DNA from: Streptomyces sp. SAT1
GTDB taxonomy: Bacteria > Actinomycetota > Actinomycetes > Streptomycetales > Streptomycetaceae
NCBI RefSeq assembly: GCF_001654495.1
Contig: NZ_CP015849.1
Location: 2,122,501 to 2,186,500, forward strand
Direction: 5' to 3'
Length of the DNA: 64,000 nt
A program made the position numbers and the translations under genes. Below, piece after piece: positions 26,569-34,775 of the stretch (its first letter is position 1; every line of letters starts with the position of its first letter). The notes beneath the pieces are model-generated. The model was not told the origin of the DNA. It saw only the letters and a list, made by a program, of their open reading frames with translations, and ran no database searches.

Positions 26569-27591
26569 TCAGAGCTTGACGATCATTTTCCCGGTGTTGT
26601 CGCCGCGCAGCACACCGAGGAACGCCTCCAGGGTGTTCTCCACCCCTTCGACGACCGTCTCGCGGTACTTCAGCTCGCCCGAGCGCACCCACGGGCCGAC
26701 CTCCTCGACGAACTGCGGCTGGAGGTCGTGGTGGTCGCCCACGAGGAAGCCCTCGATACGGCCGCGGGTCTGGATCAGCCGGGCCATGTTCCGCGGGCCG
26801 GGGGCGGGCTCGGTGTTGTTGTAGACCGAGATGGCGCCGCAGACGGCGATGCGGCCGTCCCGGTTGAGGGAGCCGATGGCGGCCTCAAGGTGGTCGCCGC
26901 CGACGTTGTCGAAGTAGACGTCGATGCCGTCGGGGGCGGCGGCGCGCAGCTGCTCGGCCACGGGGCCGTTCTTGTAGTTGAAGGCCGCGTCGAAGCCGTA
27001 CTCGTCGACGAGCAGCGCGACCTTCTCGTCCGACCCGGCCGAGCCGATGACCCGCGCGGCGCCCTTCAGCCGGGCGATCTGCCCGACCTGGCTGCCCACG
27101 GCACCGGCCGCGCCGGACACGAAGACGATGTCGCCCTCCTTGAAGGACGCGGTGCGCAGCAGTCCGGCGTAGGCGGTCAGACCAGTCATGCCGAGCACAC
27201 CGAGGTACGTCGACAACGGCGCGGCCTGCGGGTCGACCCTGACGGCCTGGGCGGCGTCCACGGCCGCGTACTCCCGCCACCCGGCGAAGTGCAGGACGTG
27301 GTCACCGGGGCTGATCCCCTCGGCGCGCGAGACGACGACCTCGCCGACGGCGCCGCCCTGAAGGGGCTTGTCCAGCTCGTACGGCGCCACGTACGACTTC
27401 GCGGCACTCATCCGGCCGCGCATGTACGGGTCCACGGAGAGGTACTCGTTCCGTACGAGGACCTGGCCCTCGCGGGGTTCCGGCATCGGGGACTCCACCA
27501 GGGCGAAGTCCTTGGGCTCCGGCCAGCCGACGGGACGGCTGAGCAGGTGCCATGCGCGGTTGACGGCGGGCAGTGCGGGGGTGTCGGTCAC
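26569..27591 (-). CDS. NADP-dependent oxidoreductase, MDR family (CurA/double-bond reductase type)
   Basis: 340 residues. Zinc-independent medium-chain reductase: substrate domain with YLSVDPYMRGRM, then the nucleotide fold VFVSGAAGAVGSQVGQIARLKGARVIG (AAGAVG motif, about residues 145-170) and YFDNVGGDHL. Reduces activated C=C bonds with NADPH. GTG 27591 has GGAGAGG upstream. It is divergent from a MarR gene with a palindrome between them, so it is the likely MarR target. Confidence 0.9.
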   Translation of the reverse strand: MTDTPALPAVNRAWHLLSRPVGWPEPKDFALVESPMPEPREGQVLVRNEYLSVDPYMRGRMSAAKSYVAPYELDKPLQGGAVGEVVVSRAEGISPGDHVLHFAGWREYAAVDAAQAVRVDPQAAPLSTYLGVLGMTGLTAYAGLLRTASFKEGDIVFVSGAAGAVGSQVGQIARLKGAARVIGSAGSDEKVALLVDEYGFDAAFNYKNGPVAEQLRAAAPDGIDVYFDNVGGDHLEAAIGSLNRDGRIAVCGAISVYNNTEPAPGPRNMARLIQTRGRIEGFLVGDHHDLQPQFVEEVGPWVRSGELKYRETVVEGVENTLEAFLGVLRGDNTGKMIVKL

Positions 27592-27650
27592 GGTGCGCCT
27601 CTCCTCGGTGGGGGCTCCGCCCGGCGCGGCCGGGCGCGGGAGCGAGATGC

Positions 27651-27711
27651 TTCAGGTTCTTAAACAACCATGCGCCTGAATATTTCAGGTTGTCAAGTAA
27701 CGCGGTACCCT
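27651..27711. promoter_or_regulatory. MarR promoter and operator region
   Basis: The perfect dyad CCTGAA-TAT-TTCAGG (27675-27689) lies between the divergent oxidoreductase and marR genes, with a further TTCAGG half-site at 27651-27656. TACCCT (27706-27711) ends 7 nt before the marR ATG and is a likely -10 box, giving a leaderless message. The local AT-rich composition stands out. Confidence 0.6.
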
Positions 27712-27718
27712 GGTCCCC

Positions 27719-28171
27719 ATGGCACCGACTCCCCCGCCCGCCCGCCGCCCCGACGCCCTCACCATGGAGGTCGTCGAGCTGATCGGTGACGTGGTGGCGC
27801 GGTTCTACGAGGACTACGAGGAGGCCGCGGGCGAGCACGCGCTGACCGGCCCGCAGGCGCGGCTGCTGAGCCTGCTGTCCCTGGAGCCGCTGCCGATGCG
27901 CAAGCTCGCGCAGCGTCTGAAGTGCGAGCCGTCGAACGTGACGGGGATCGTGGACCGGCTGGAGGCGCGCGGGCTGGTGGAGCGGCGGCCCGACCCGGAC
28001 GACCGGCGGGTGAAGGTGGCGGCGGCCACCGAGCAGGGCCGCCGGGTGGCCCGGGACCTGCGGGAGGGGCTGCGCTTCGCGCGCGAGCCGCTGGAGGGCC
28101 TGAGCGACGCGGAGCGCCGGGCGCTGCGGGATCTGCTGCGCAGGATGCTGGGCGGCCGCTCGACGGACTGA
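27719..28171 (+). CDS. MarR family transcriptional regulator
   Basis: 150 residues. Winged helix-turn-helix LPMRKLAQRLKCEPSNVTGIVDRLEARGLVERRPDPDDRRVK (about residues 58-100), with the MarR wing DPDDRR. The only Cys is in the recognition region (LKCEPS), not at an OhrR position. Divergent from the NADPH oxidoreductase with a shared operator, so probably a local repressor sensing an electrophile or aromatic ligand. Confidence 0.9.
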   Translation: MAPTPPPARRPDALTMEVVELIGDVVARFYEDYEEAAGEHALTGPQARLLSLLSLEPLPMRKLAQRLKCEPSNVTGIVDRLEARGLVERRPDPDDRRVKVAAATEQGRRVARDLREGLRFAREPLEGLSDAERRALRDLLRRMLGGRSTD

Positions 28172-28201
28172 GCCGGTCGGGTCGCGTCGCGTCCGGCGAG
28201 C

Positions 28202-28225
28202 GGGCGGGCGGGCGGGCGGGCGGGG
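28202..28225 (+). repeat. GGGC tandem tract, G-quadruplex motif
   Basis: Six runs of three or four G separated by single C residues, immediately downstream of marR. It meets the usual rule for an intramolecular G-quadruplex (four or more G3 runs, loops of 1 nt) on the + strand. Confidence 0.6.
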
Positions 28226-28262
28226 CGCGGCCGGTCCGGCCGGTGGCCGGGAGAAACACGAA

Positions 28263-28286
28263 GGCGAGGAGAACATTCTCCTCGCC
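28263..28286. terminator. hairpin after marR
   Basis: GGCGAGGAGAA / TTCTCCTCGCC is a perfect 11 bp stem with CA at the centre, about 90 bp after marR. A terminator that insulates rph from marR is the simplest reading; an operator role is possible. Confidence 0.6.
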
Positions 28287-28308
28287 ATGCTCAATTTATA
28301 GCGCACCG

Positions 28309-28330
28309 GGGGGCTTGCGGCAAGGCCCCC
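28309..28330 (+). promoter_or_regulatory. rifamycin-associated element (RAE)
   Basis: GGGGCTTGCGGCAAGGCCCC at 28310-28329 (one more G/C pair on each side) is a perfect match to the RAE described upstream of rifamycin-inactivating genes in actinomycetes (rph, arr, iri, rgt and the helicase gene helR). It lies about 100 bp before the rph start and mediates induction by rifamycins. Confidence 0.9.
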
Positions 28331-28383
28331 GTCATGCCGCACAATCGGCGGCCGAGCCCACGACCTGCGGAAACGAGGGCGAT

Positions 28384-28409
28384 GTGGGCCGGTGCGTGCG
28401 CCGGCCCAC
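28384..28409 (+). promoter_or_regulatory. leader stem-loop before rph
   Basis: GTGGGCCGG (28384-28392) and CCGGCCCAC (28401-28409) form a 9 bp perfect stem with an 8 nt loop, ending 8-10 nt before the GGGAGG of rph. It could affect translation or transcript stability. Confidence 0.4.
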
Positions 28410-28429
28410 GCCGCCCGGGAGGTGTCGCC

Positions 28430-31183
28430 ATGACCGAGCAGTACGTCCTGGATCTCCGGGAGATCCACGCAGGAGAGGCAGGACGGACAGGAGAGGCAGG
28501 ACGGACAGGAGACGCCGAGTTCGGGAGGACGGCCGCCCTCGTCGGCGGCAAGGCCGCGGGCCTGGCACAGCTGGCCCGGATCGAGGGCGTGCGCGTACCG
28601 GGCGGATTCTGTGTGACGACGCACGCCTTCCGGCGGATCCTGGCGGCGGCGCCGTCGCTCGGCGGGCTGCTCGACCGGCTGGCGCGCCTCGGCCCGGACG
28701 ACGGGGAGGCGGTCCGCGCGCTCAGCGCGGAGATCCGCCGGACCGTCGAGGGGACCGCCGTCCCGGACGACATCGCGGCGCCGATCACCCGCGCGCTCGC
28801 CCGCGACGGCGGGGCCGCCGCCTACGCGGTCCGCTCCAGCGCGACGGCGGAGGACCTGCCCACGGCGTCCTTCGCGGGCCAGCAGGACACGTATCTGAAC
28901 GTCGTGGGGACCGAGGCGGTGCTCGCGCACATCAGCCGGTGCTGGGCCTCGCTCTTCACCGAGCGGGCCGTCGTCTACCGCCGCCGGCACGGCATCGACC
29001 ACCGCGGGGTGCGCATGGCCGTGGTCGTGCAGCGGATGGTCCTCCCGCAGGCGGCGGGCGTCCTGTTCACCGCCGACCCCGTGACGGGCGACCGGCGGAC
29101 GGCCACCGTGGAGGCGGTTCCCGGCCTCGGTGAGGCGCTGGTCTCCGGGTCGGTGAACCCGGACGTGTTCCGCGTGCGCGACGACGAGGTCGTCGGCGCG
29201 ACGACCGGCGCCAAGGAGCGTGCCGTGCACGCCCTGCCGGGCGGCGGTGTGCGCGAGGAGGCGGTCGCCCCGGAGTTGCGGGAGCGGCCCGCGCTGACGC
29301 GGGCGCAGGCCGTCCGGCTCGTCCGGCTGGGGCGGCGGATCGAGGAGCGCTTCGGCTGCCCGCAGGACATCGAATGGTGCCTGGCGGACGGGGAGTTCCA
29401 GATCGTGCAGAGCCGGCCGGTCACGACGCTGTTCCCCGTCCCCGGGGAAACGGGGGACGGGACTCCGGGGACCCCCGGGACGGACGGGACCCACGGGGCG
29501 GACGGGACTGACAGGACGGACGGGACGGACGGGCGGGGCTACCGCGTCTACGTCTCGGTCGGCCACCAGCAGATGATGACCGACCCCATGAAGGCGCTGG
29601 GGCTCTCGGTGTGGCGGCTGACGGCCATGGTGCCGATGCGGGTCGCGGGCGGCAGGCTGTTCGTCGACGTGACACCGCGGCTGGCCTCGCCCGCGAGCCG
29701 CGGCCCCCTCCTGGACCTGATGGGCCGGGGCGATCCGCTGGTCAGGGACGCGCTGGAGACCGTCCTCGCACGCGAGGGCGAGCGCGTCGCCCTGGCCGCG
29801 CCGTCCTCCCCGGCGCCGGGCTCCACCGGGGCGGCTCCGGCGCGCGCCGAGGCCGCCCCGCCACCGCTGGAGACCGATCCGGCCGTCGTCGCCGGGCTGA
29901 TCGCGCGCAGCGAGGCGTCCGTCGCCGCCCTGCGGCGCGAGATCCGGACGAAGAGCGGACCGGAGCTGTTCGACTTCCTGCTCACGGCCTTCGAGGAGCA
30001 CAAGCGGGTCCTCGGCGATCCGCTGAGCATCCGGGTGATCATGGCGGGGATGGAGGCCACCTGGTGGCTCAACGACAAGCTGGCGGAGTGGCTCGGTGAG
30101 AAGAACGCCGCCGACACGCTCACGCTGTCCGCACCGGGCAACGTCACCTCGGAGATGGGCCTGGTCCTGCTGGACGTCGCGGACGTGATCCGGCCGTATC
30201 CGGAGGTGGTCGCCTGGCTGCGGGACGCGCGGGACGAGGACTTCCCGGACGGGTTGGCGAAGGTCGCGGGCGGCCCCGAGGCCCGCGAGGCCCTGGAGGG
30301 GTACCTCGACCGGTACGGCATGCGCTGCGTCGGCGAGATCGACCTCACCAGGCCGCGCTGGAGCGAGCGCCCCACCGCGCTCGTACCCGTACTCCTCGAC
30401 CACGTACGGAACTTCGGGCCGGGGGCCGCCGCGCGGCGCTTCGAGGAGGGGCGCCGGGCCGCGCGGGAGAAGGAGCAGGACGTGCTGACGCGGCTGCGGG
30501 CGCTGCCGGACGGTGAGCGCAGGGCCGCCGAGACCAAGCGGATGATCGACCGGGTCCGGACCTTCATCGGGTACCGGGAGTACCCGAAGTACGGGATCGT
30601 CAGCCGCTACTTCCTCTACAAGCAGGCCCTGCTGGAGGAGGCCGGGCGCCTGGTCCGGGACGGGGTGCTCGCCGCGCGGGAGGACGTGTACCACCTGACG
30701 TTCCAGGAGTTCGCCGACGCGGTGCGCACGCGCCGGGTGGAGCCGGGGCTCGTGCGGCGGCGCGAGGAGGAGTTCCGCTCGTACCGCGCGCTGACGCCGC
30801 CGCGGGTGCTGACCTCGGACGGCGAGTGCGTCACCGGGGAGTACCGGCGCGATGACGTGCCGGACGGCGCGCTGACCGGTCTGCCGGTCTCCGCCGGGAC
30901 CGTGGAGGGGCGGGCCCGGGTGGTCACGGACCTCGCCGGGGCCGCGCTGGAGGCGGGCGACATCCTGGTCACCGCGTACACGGACCCCAGTTGGTCGCCG
31001 CTGTTCGTGGGGATCGCGGGTCTGGTGACGGAGGTGGGCGGTCTGATGACCCATGGCGCCGTGATCGCCCGGGAGTACGGGCTGCCCGCCGTGGTGGGTG
31101 TGGAGGGCGCCACGCGGCTGATCCGGGACGGGCAGCGGATCCGGGTGCACGGGGCCGGGGGGTACGTGGAGATCCTCGGCTGA
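28430..31183 (+). CDS. rph: rifampin phosphotransferase
   Basis: Inactivates rifamycins by phosphorylating the ansa chain with the beta phosphate of ATP, like a PEP synthase. 917 residues in three parts: N-terminal ATP-grasp (VGGKAAGLAQL, YAVRSSATAEDLPTASFAGQQDTYLNV, about residues 35-340), central rifampin-binding helical domain, and C-terminal swivelling His domain with catalytic His875 in GGLMTHGAVIAREYGLPAVVGV. ATG 28430 has GGGAGG upstream. Two low-complexity insertions stand out: EAGRTGEAGRTG after LREIHAG (18 bp repeat) and a linker GTPGTPGTDGTHGADGTDRT about residues 345-370. The RAE upstream supports the assignment. Confidence 0.93.
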   Translation: MTEQYVLDLREIHAGEAGRTGEAGRTGDAEFGRTAALVGGKAAGLAQLARIEGVRVPGGFCVTTHAFRRILAAAPSLGGLLDRLARLGPDDGEAVRALSAEIRRTVEGTAVPDDIAAPITRALARDGGAAAYAVRSSATAEDLPTASFAGQQDTYLNVVGTEAVLAHISRCWASLFTERAVVYRRRHGIDHRGVRMAVVVQRMVLPQAAGVLFTADPVTGDRRTATVEAVPGLGEALVSGSVNPDVFRVRDDEVVGATTGAKERAVHALPGGGVREEAVAPELRERPALTRAQAVRLVRLGRRIEERFGCPQDIEWCLADGEFQIVQSRPVTTLFPVPGETGDGTPGTPGTDGTHGADGTDRTDGTDGRGYRVYVSVGHQQMMTDPMKALGLSVWRLTAMVPMRVAGGRLFVDVTPRLASPASRGPLLDLMGRGDPLVRDALETVLAREGERVALAAPSSPAPGSTGAAPARAEAAPPPLETDPAVVAGLIARSEASVAALRREIRTKSGPELFDFLLTAFEEHKRVLGDPLSIRVIMAGMEATWWLNDKLAEWLGEKNAADTLTLSAPGNVTSEMGLVLLDVADVIRPYPEVVAWLRDARDEDFPDGLAKVAGGPEAREALEGYLDRYGMRCVGEIDLTRPRWSERPTALVPVLLDHVRNFGPGAAARRFEEGRRAAREKEQDVLTRLRALPDGERRAAETKRMIDRVRTFIGYREYPKYGIVSRYFLYKQALLEEAGRLVRDGVLAAREDVYHLTFQEFADAVRTRRVEPGLVRRREEEFRSYRALTPPRVLTSDGECVTGEYRRDDVPDGALTGLPVSAGTVEGRARVVTDLAGAALEAGDILVTAYTDPSWSPLFVGIAGLVTEVGGLMTHGAVIAREYGLPAVVGVEGATRLIRDGQRIRVHGAGGYVEILG

Positions 31184-31220
31184 CCGGCCGCCGCACCGGT
31201 CGCGGGGCCGCCGCCGTCCC

Positions 31221-32105
31221 CTATGTGCACCACCACAGGAAGCGGTTGCAGGTGTGGGTCGGGGACGGACTCGGCGGCGGGGCCGGGGCGGAGGACGCCG
31301 GGGCGGCCGGGGACCGCGGGTCCTGCGGAGTCGCCCGGGGTGACGACCCGTCGCCGGTGGAGCCGCCGGGGCCGGTCACCGCGCCCGCCGGGGAGGTCGG
31401 CGCGCCCGCCGTGTGCGACGCGCTCGGGTCCGCTCCCGGGGAGCGGTCCGACGCGGAGGCGGACGGGTCCGCCCGGTGCGAGGCCGAGGCCGTCGCCGAG
31501 GCCGTCGTGGTGTGCGCACCGGCCGCGTCGGCGGTCGCCGCGCCGGACGGCCGGGCCGTGCCGTCGTCGGCCGGACCGGTCCCGGCGCTGTCGGCCGCCG
31601 GGTCGCCCGCCGCTTCCGGGCCGGAGCCGGACAGCCCCGGCAGGCCGGGCGCGTCCGAGCCCAGCTCGGCCAGGCTCAGCCCACCGGCGGCCAGGACGAA
31701 GCCCGCGGTGACCAGCAGGACCCTGCGGCGGCGCCTGCGGTGCGCCGCCGCCTTACGGGCGCGCCGACCGGCGCCGCGGTCGTCGGAAGGGTCGCGGCCG
31801 CCGGAGGGCTCGCGGTCGGCGGAGGGGTCTCGCTCGGCGGTGTGCTCGGCGGTGCGGTCGGCGGCGGCAACGATGTCATCGACGTCGGCGGCGCCGCCCG
31901 CGCGTTCCGTGCTTCCGGCATCCGCCGCAGGTTCGTACCCGTACTCGTACCCGTTCCCGTACCCGTACCCGTACGCGAACTCGTGCGGTCGGGCCGGGGG
32001 TTCGGGTTCCCGTGCGGACACCGGGGCGGTTTCGGCCGGGGTGCCGCACCCCGGGCAGGCGAGGGCGCCGTTGAGATGCCGTCGGCACGGGTGGCAGTAG
32101 TTCAT
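31221..32105 (-). CDS. SCO2400-family zinc-ribbon membrane protein
   Basis: 294 residues. N-terminal zinc ribbon MNYCHPCRRHLNGALACPGCG (CxxC...CxxC, residues 4-20), a low-complexity Tyr/Gly stretch (EFAYGYGYGNGYEYGYEP), a basic patch followed by one membrane helix (RRRVLLVTAGFVLAAGGLSLAEL, about residues 127-150), and a long Ala/Ser/Pro/Thr extracytoplasmic stalk ending in a Cys-flanked tail THTCNRFLWWCT. The N-terminus and tail match what I know as the SCO2400 family; role unknown. ATG 32105 is 9 nt after TAGTCT (32115-32120). Confidence 0.82.
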   Translation of the reverse strand: MNYCHPCRRHLNGALACPGCGTPAETAPVSAREPEPPARPHEFAYGYGYGNGYEYGYEPAADAGSTERAGGAADVDDIVAAADRTAEHTAERDPSADREPSGGRDPSDDRGAGRRARKAAAHRRRRRRVLLVTAGFVLAAGGLSLAELGSDAPGLPGLSGSGPEAAGDPAADSAGTGPADDGTARPSGAATADAAGAHTTTASATASASHRADPSASASDRSPGADPSASHTAGAPTSPAGAVTGPGGSTGDGSSPRATPQDPRSPAAPASSAPAPPPSPSPTHTCNRFLWWCT

Positions 32106-32368
32106 GACGCGGGAAGACTAAGTTCCGGGCGGGGCGCGTTCCTAGGGGCGTCTGTGAAGGTTCCGTGGGGGATCGAGAGAACTCCCGGACGGCGTGCCGG
32201 AACCGATCCCGGTCCGCCCCATTGACACTGCCCGCGCCGCGTCCTTACTGTCACGCCAGCATTTCGAACGTGTGACGAAATATCGAACAACACGACAACG
32301 CGGCCGTCTGCACGCGCACCACCGCCGGGAACAGTCGAGCCGTCGCGACCAGCTGAGGGGCAACCGCC
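32106..32368 (+). promoter_or_regulatory. promoter and operator of the sugar-acid operon
   Basis: TTGACA (32222-32227), an 18 bp spacer and TACTGT (32246-32251) form one of the best promoters in the window. Just downstream is ATTTCG-AACGTGTGA-CGAAAT (32261-32281), a perfect 6+6 dyad with a 9 bp centre, placed to block the start of transcription. The -10 box of the divergent SCO2400-family gene lies at 32115-32120. The rest shows no gene. Confidence 0.7.
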
Positions 32369-33568
32369 GTGCGCATCACCGGAATCAGCACACATGTGGT
32401 CGGGACGCCGTGGCGCAACCTGACCTATGTCCAGGTGCACACCGACGAGGGGATCACGGGGGTCGGCGAGACCCGCATGCTGGGCCGCACCGACGCGCTG
32501 ATCGGCTATCTGCGCGAGGCCGAGGCCAACCACATCCTCGGTTCCGACCCGTTCGCGGCCGAGGACCTCGTCCGCCGGATGAAGTACGGCGACTACGGCC
32601 GCGCCGGTGAGATCGTCATGTCCGGCATCGCCGTCGTGGAGATGGCCTGCTGGGACATCAAGGGCAAGGCGCTGGGCGTGCCGGTGTGGCAGTTGCTCGG
32701 CGGCAGGGTGACGGACAGGGTCAAGGCGTACGCCAACGGGTGGTACACGACCGAGCGGACCCCCGAGGCGTACCACGAGGCCGCGCAGGGGGTCATGGCG
32801 CGCGGGTACCGGGCGCTGAAGATCGACCCGTTCGGCACCGGGCACTTCGAACTGGACCACGAGCAGACCTGCTACGCCGTCTCGCTGATCGAGGCCGTAC
32901 GGGACGCCATAGGTCCGGACGCCGAGCTGATGCTGGAGATGCACGGCCGCTTCTCGCCCGCCACGGCCGTCCGGCTGGCCCGGGAGATGGCGCCGTTCCG
33001 GCCGGCCTGGCTGGAGGAGCCGGTGCCGCCGGAGAACCTGAAGGCGCTGGCGAAGGTCGCCGCGAAGGTGGACGTCCCGGTCGCCACCGGCGAACGCGTC
33101 CACGACCGGATCGAGTTCCGCGAACTGCTGGAGAGCCAGGCCGCCGACATCCTCCAGCCGGACGTCGGCCATCTGGGCGGCATCTGGGAGACCCGCAAGC
33201 TGGCGGCGACCGCCGAGACGCACTACATGCTGGTGGCCCCGCACAACGTCGGCGGGTCCGTGCTGACCGCCGCATCCCTCCAAGTCGGCTTTTGCACACC
33301 CAACTTCAAGATCCTCGAACACTTCAACGACTTCGCGGACGCGGAGATCAAGAAGGTGGTCAGGGGCGCCCCGCAGGTGGACCCGGAGGACGGCTGCTTC
33401 CACCTCTCCCACGCGCCCGGCCTCGGCGTGGAGCTAGACGTCGAGGCGGCGGCCGAATTCCCGCAGCAGCGGGCGCGGTTCGACCTGTGGGCCGAGGGCT
33501 GGGAGACGCGCAGGCCCAAGGGCGCGGACGGGGAGGCCGGCGGGGCCGGTTCCGGGGGTGGCGCGTGA
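32369..33568 (+). CDS. enolase-superfamily sugar-acid dehydratase (mandelate racemase/muconate lactonizing type)
   Basis: 399 residues. N-terminal capping domain, then the TIM barrel with KIDPFG (the KxK-like base region), metal ligands in LMLEMHGRFSP (E/H), WLEEPVPPEN (E) and ATGERVHDR (E), and the catalytic His in VAPHNVGGSV. The LMLEMHG and GERxxxR pattern is that of galactonate/mannonate-type dehydratases. It removes water from an aldonate to give a 2-keto-3-deoxy acid. GTG 32369 has GAGGGG upstream. The stop overlaps the next start (GTGA), so the two are translationally coupled. Confidence 0.85.
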   Translation: MRITGISTHVVGTPWRNLTYVQVHTDEGITGVGETRMLGRTDALIGYLREAEANHILGSDPFAAEDLVRRMKYGDYGRAGEIVMSGIAVVEMACWDIKGKALGVPVWQLLGGRVTDRVKAYANGWYTTERTPEAYHEAAQGVMARGYRALKIDPFGTGHFELDHEQTCYAVSLIEAVRDAIGPDAELMLEMHGRFSPATAVRLAREMAPFRPAWLEEPVPPENLKALAKVAAKVDVPVATGERVHDRIEFRELLESQAADILQPDVGHLGGIWETRKLAATAETHYMLVAPHNVGGSVLTAASLQVGFCTPNFKILEHFNDFADAEIKKVVRGAPQVDPEDGCFHLSHAPGLGVELDVEAAAEFPQQRARFDLWAEGWETRRPKGADGEAGGAGSGGGA

Positions 33569-34572
33569 GCGCCGCCGTCGTCGTCGAGGCACCGGGCGAG
33601 CACCGGATCGTGCCGCACACGCCCCGCCCGCCGGGGCCCGGCGAGGCCCTGGTCGCGGTGCACGCGGTCGGCCTCTGCGGCAGCGACCTGGAGGTGTACC
33701 GGGGCAACCGCCCCGCCGAGTACGTCCGTTACCCGCTGACACCCGGCCACGAGTGGTCGGGCACGGTGCGCGCGGTGGGCGCCGGAGTGCCCGCGGCGCT
33801 GACCGGCCGCAAGGTGGTCGGCGAGGGGTTCCGCAACTGCCAGGTCTGCGACCGCTGCCACGCGGGCGAGACCACGCTGTGCGCCGCCGGGTACGAGGAG
33901 ACCGGCTTCACGCTGCCCGGCGCGATGGCGGCCACGCTCACCCTGCCGGCCCGGCTGCTGCACGTCCTGCCGGACGGCGCCGACCTCACCGCCGCCGCCC
34001 TGCTGGAGCCCGCCGCGTGCGTGGCCGCCGCCGCGCTGAAGGCGGACGTCCGGCCGGGCGAGCGGGTCGCCGTGGTGGGCACCGGCACGCTCGGCCTGCT
34101 CGCCGTGCAGTTCCTGCGGGCGGTCTCCCCGGCCGAGCTGCTGGTGGTGGGCCTGCACACCGAACGGGCCGAACCGGCGCGGTCGTTCGGCGCCACCGGA
34201 TTCCGTACCGCGGACGATCCGGCGCTCCCGGACGGCTTCGACGTGGTCGTGGAGGCCGCCGGGTCGGCGGACGCGGCCCGTCTGTCCGCCTCGCTGCCGC
34301 GGCGCGGCGGGCGGCTGGTGCTGACCGGCCTCCCGGCACCGGGCGCCGCCGGACTCGACCCGGCCGGCCTGGTGGTACGGCAACTGGAGGTGCGCACCGT
34401 CTTCGGGGCACCGCCGGGAGCCTGGGCGCACGCCGTGCGGATGTTCACCGCCCGCCTGCTCGACCCGCTGCCTCTGGTCACCCACGAACTCCCGCTCACC
34501 GAGTTCGCGCGCGCCGTCGGCCTGGCCGGGTCCGGCGACCCCCGGGTGGGCAAGGTGCTGCTCCGCCCCTGA
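33565..34572 (+). CDS. zinc-dependent alcohol/polyol dehydrogenase (MDR family)
   Basis: 335 residues. Catalytic zinc site: C in GLCGSDLEVYRGN, HE in PLTPGHEWSG (about residues 38-66); structural zinc cysteines in FRNCQVCDRCHAGETTLC (about residues 91-108); NAD-binding loop VAVVGTGTLGLLA (about residues 168-180). Typical of galactitol/threonine dehydrogenases. With the upstream dehydratase it suggests oxidation of a sugar followed by dehydration of the acid. Starts on the GTGA overlap. Confidence 0.88.
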   Translation: MSAAVVVEAPGEHRIVPHTPRPPGPGEALVAVHAVGLCGSDLEVYRGNRPAEYVRYPLTPGHEWSGTVRAVGAGVPAALTGRKVVGEGFRNCQVCDRCHAGETTLCAAGYEETGFTLPGAMAATLTLPARLLHVLPDGADLTAAALLEPAACVAAAALKADVRPGERVAVVGTGTLGLLAVQFLRAVSPAELLVVGLHTERAEPARSFGATGFRTADDPALPDGFDVVVEAAGSADAARLSASLPRRGGRLVLTGLPAPGAAGLDPAGLVVRQLEVRTVFGAPPGAWAHAVRMFTARLLDPLPLVTHELPLTEFARAVGLAGSGDPRVGKVLLRP

Positions 34573-34775
34573 TCACGGCTTCGGCTTCGCTTCCGGCCTC
34601 GGTCCCGGCCCCGGCCCCGGCTCCGGCCGTACGCCGGCCGCCGGCCCCGGCCGCCCCGCCACGCGCCGCTTCCCCTCGCTTCCCTCGCTTCCCTCGCTTC
34701 CCGCACCCTATGGCGCGAACAGCGTCCGAAATACCGGACGAGCGCCTCGTTCGAACCGAACCCGGAGGACAGCCC
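34573..34775 (+). repeat. repeat-rich gap with 9 bp tandem repeat
   Basis: A 203 bp spacer before the next gene. It has a CGGTCC/CGGCCC simple tract (34577-34625), then CGCTTCCCT in three and a half copies (34667-34703). Nearer the gene are CGTCCG-AAATAC-CGGACG (34723-34740) and GTTCGAAC (34749-34756), possible operator elements. Confidence 0.55.

Larger units (their letters stand above)
28172..28429 (+). other. regulatory region upstream of rph
   Basis: A 258 bp non-coding stretch. In order it holds a GGGC tandem tract able to form a G-quadruplex (28202-28225), an 11 bp perfect hairpin that probably ends marR (28263-28286), the rifamycin-associated element (28309-28330) and a 9 bp stem just before the rph ribosome-binding site (28384-28409). 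CAATTTATAG just before the element is unusually AT-rich and may contain the -10 box. Confidence 0.7.

Noticed and set aside
27302-31150. 1282-codon reverse frame opposite rph
   Set aside because: High GC removes stop codons on the antisense strand. The + strand carries an intact rifampin phosphotransferase with catalytic motifs, and the reverse frame has none.
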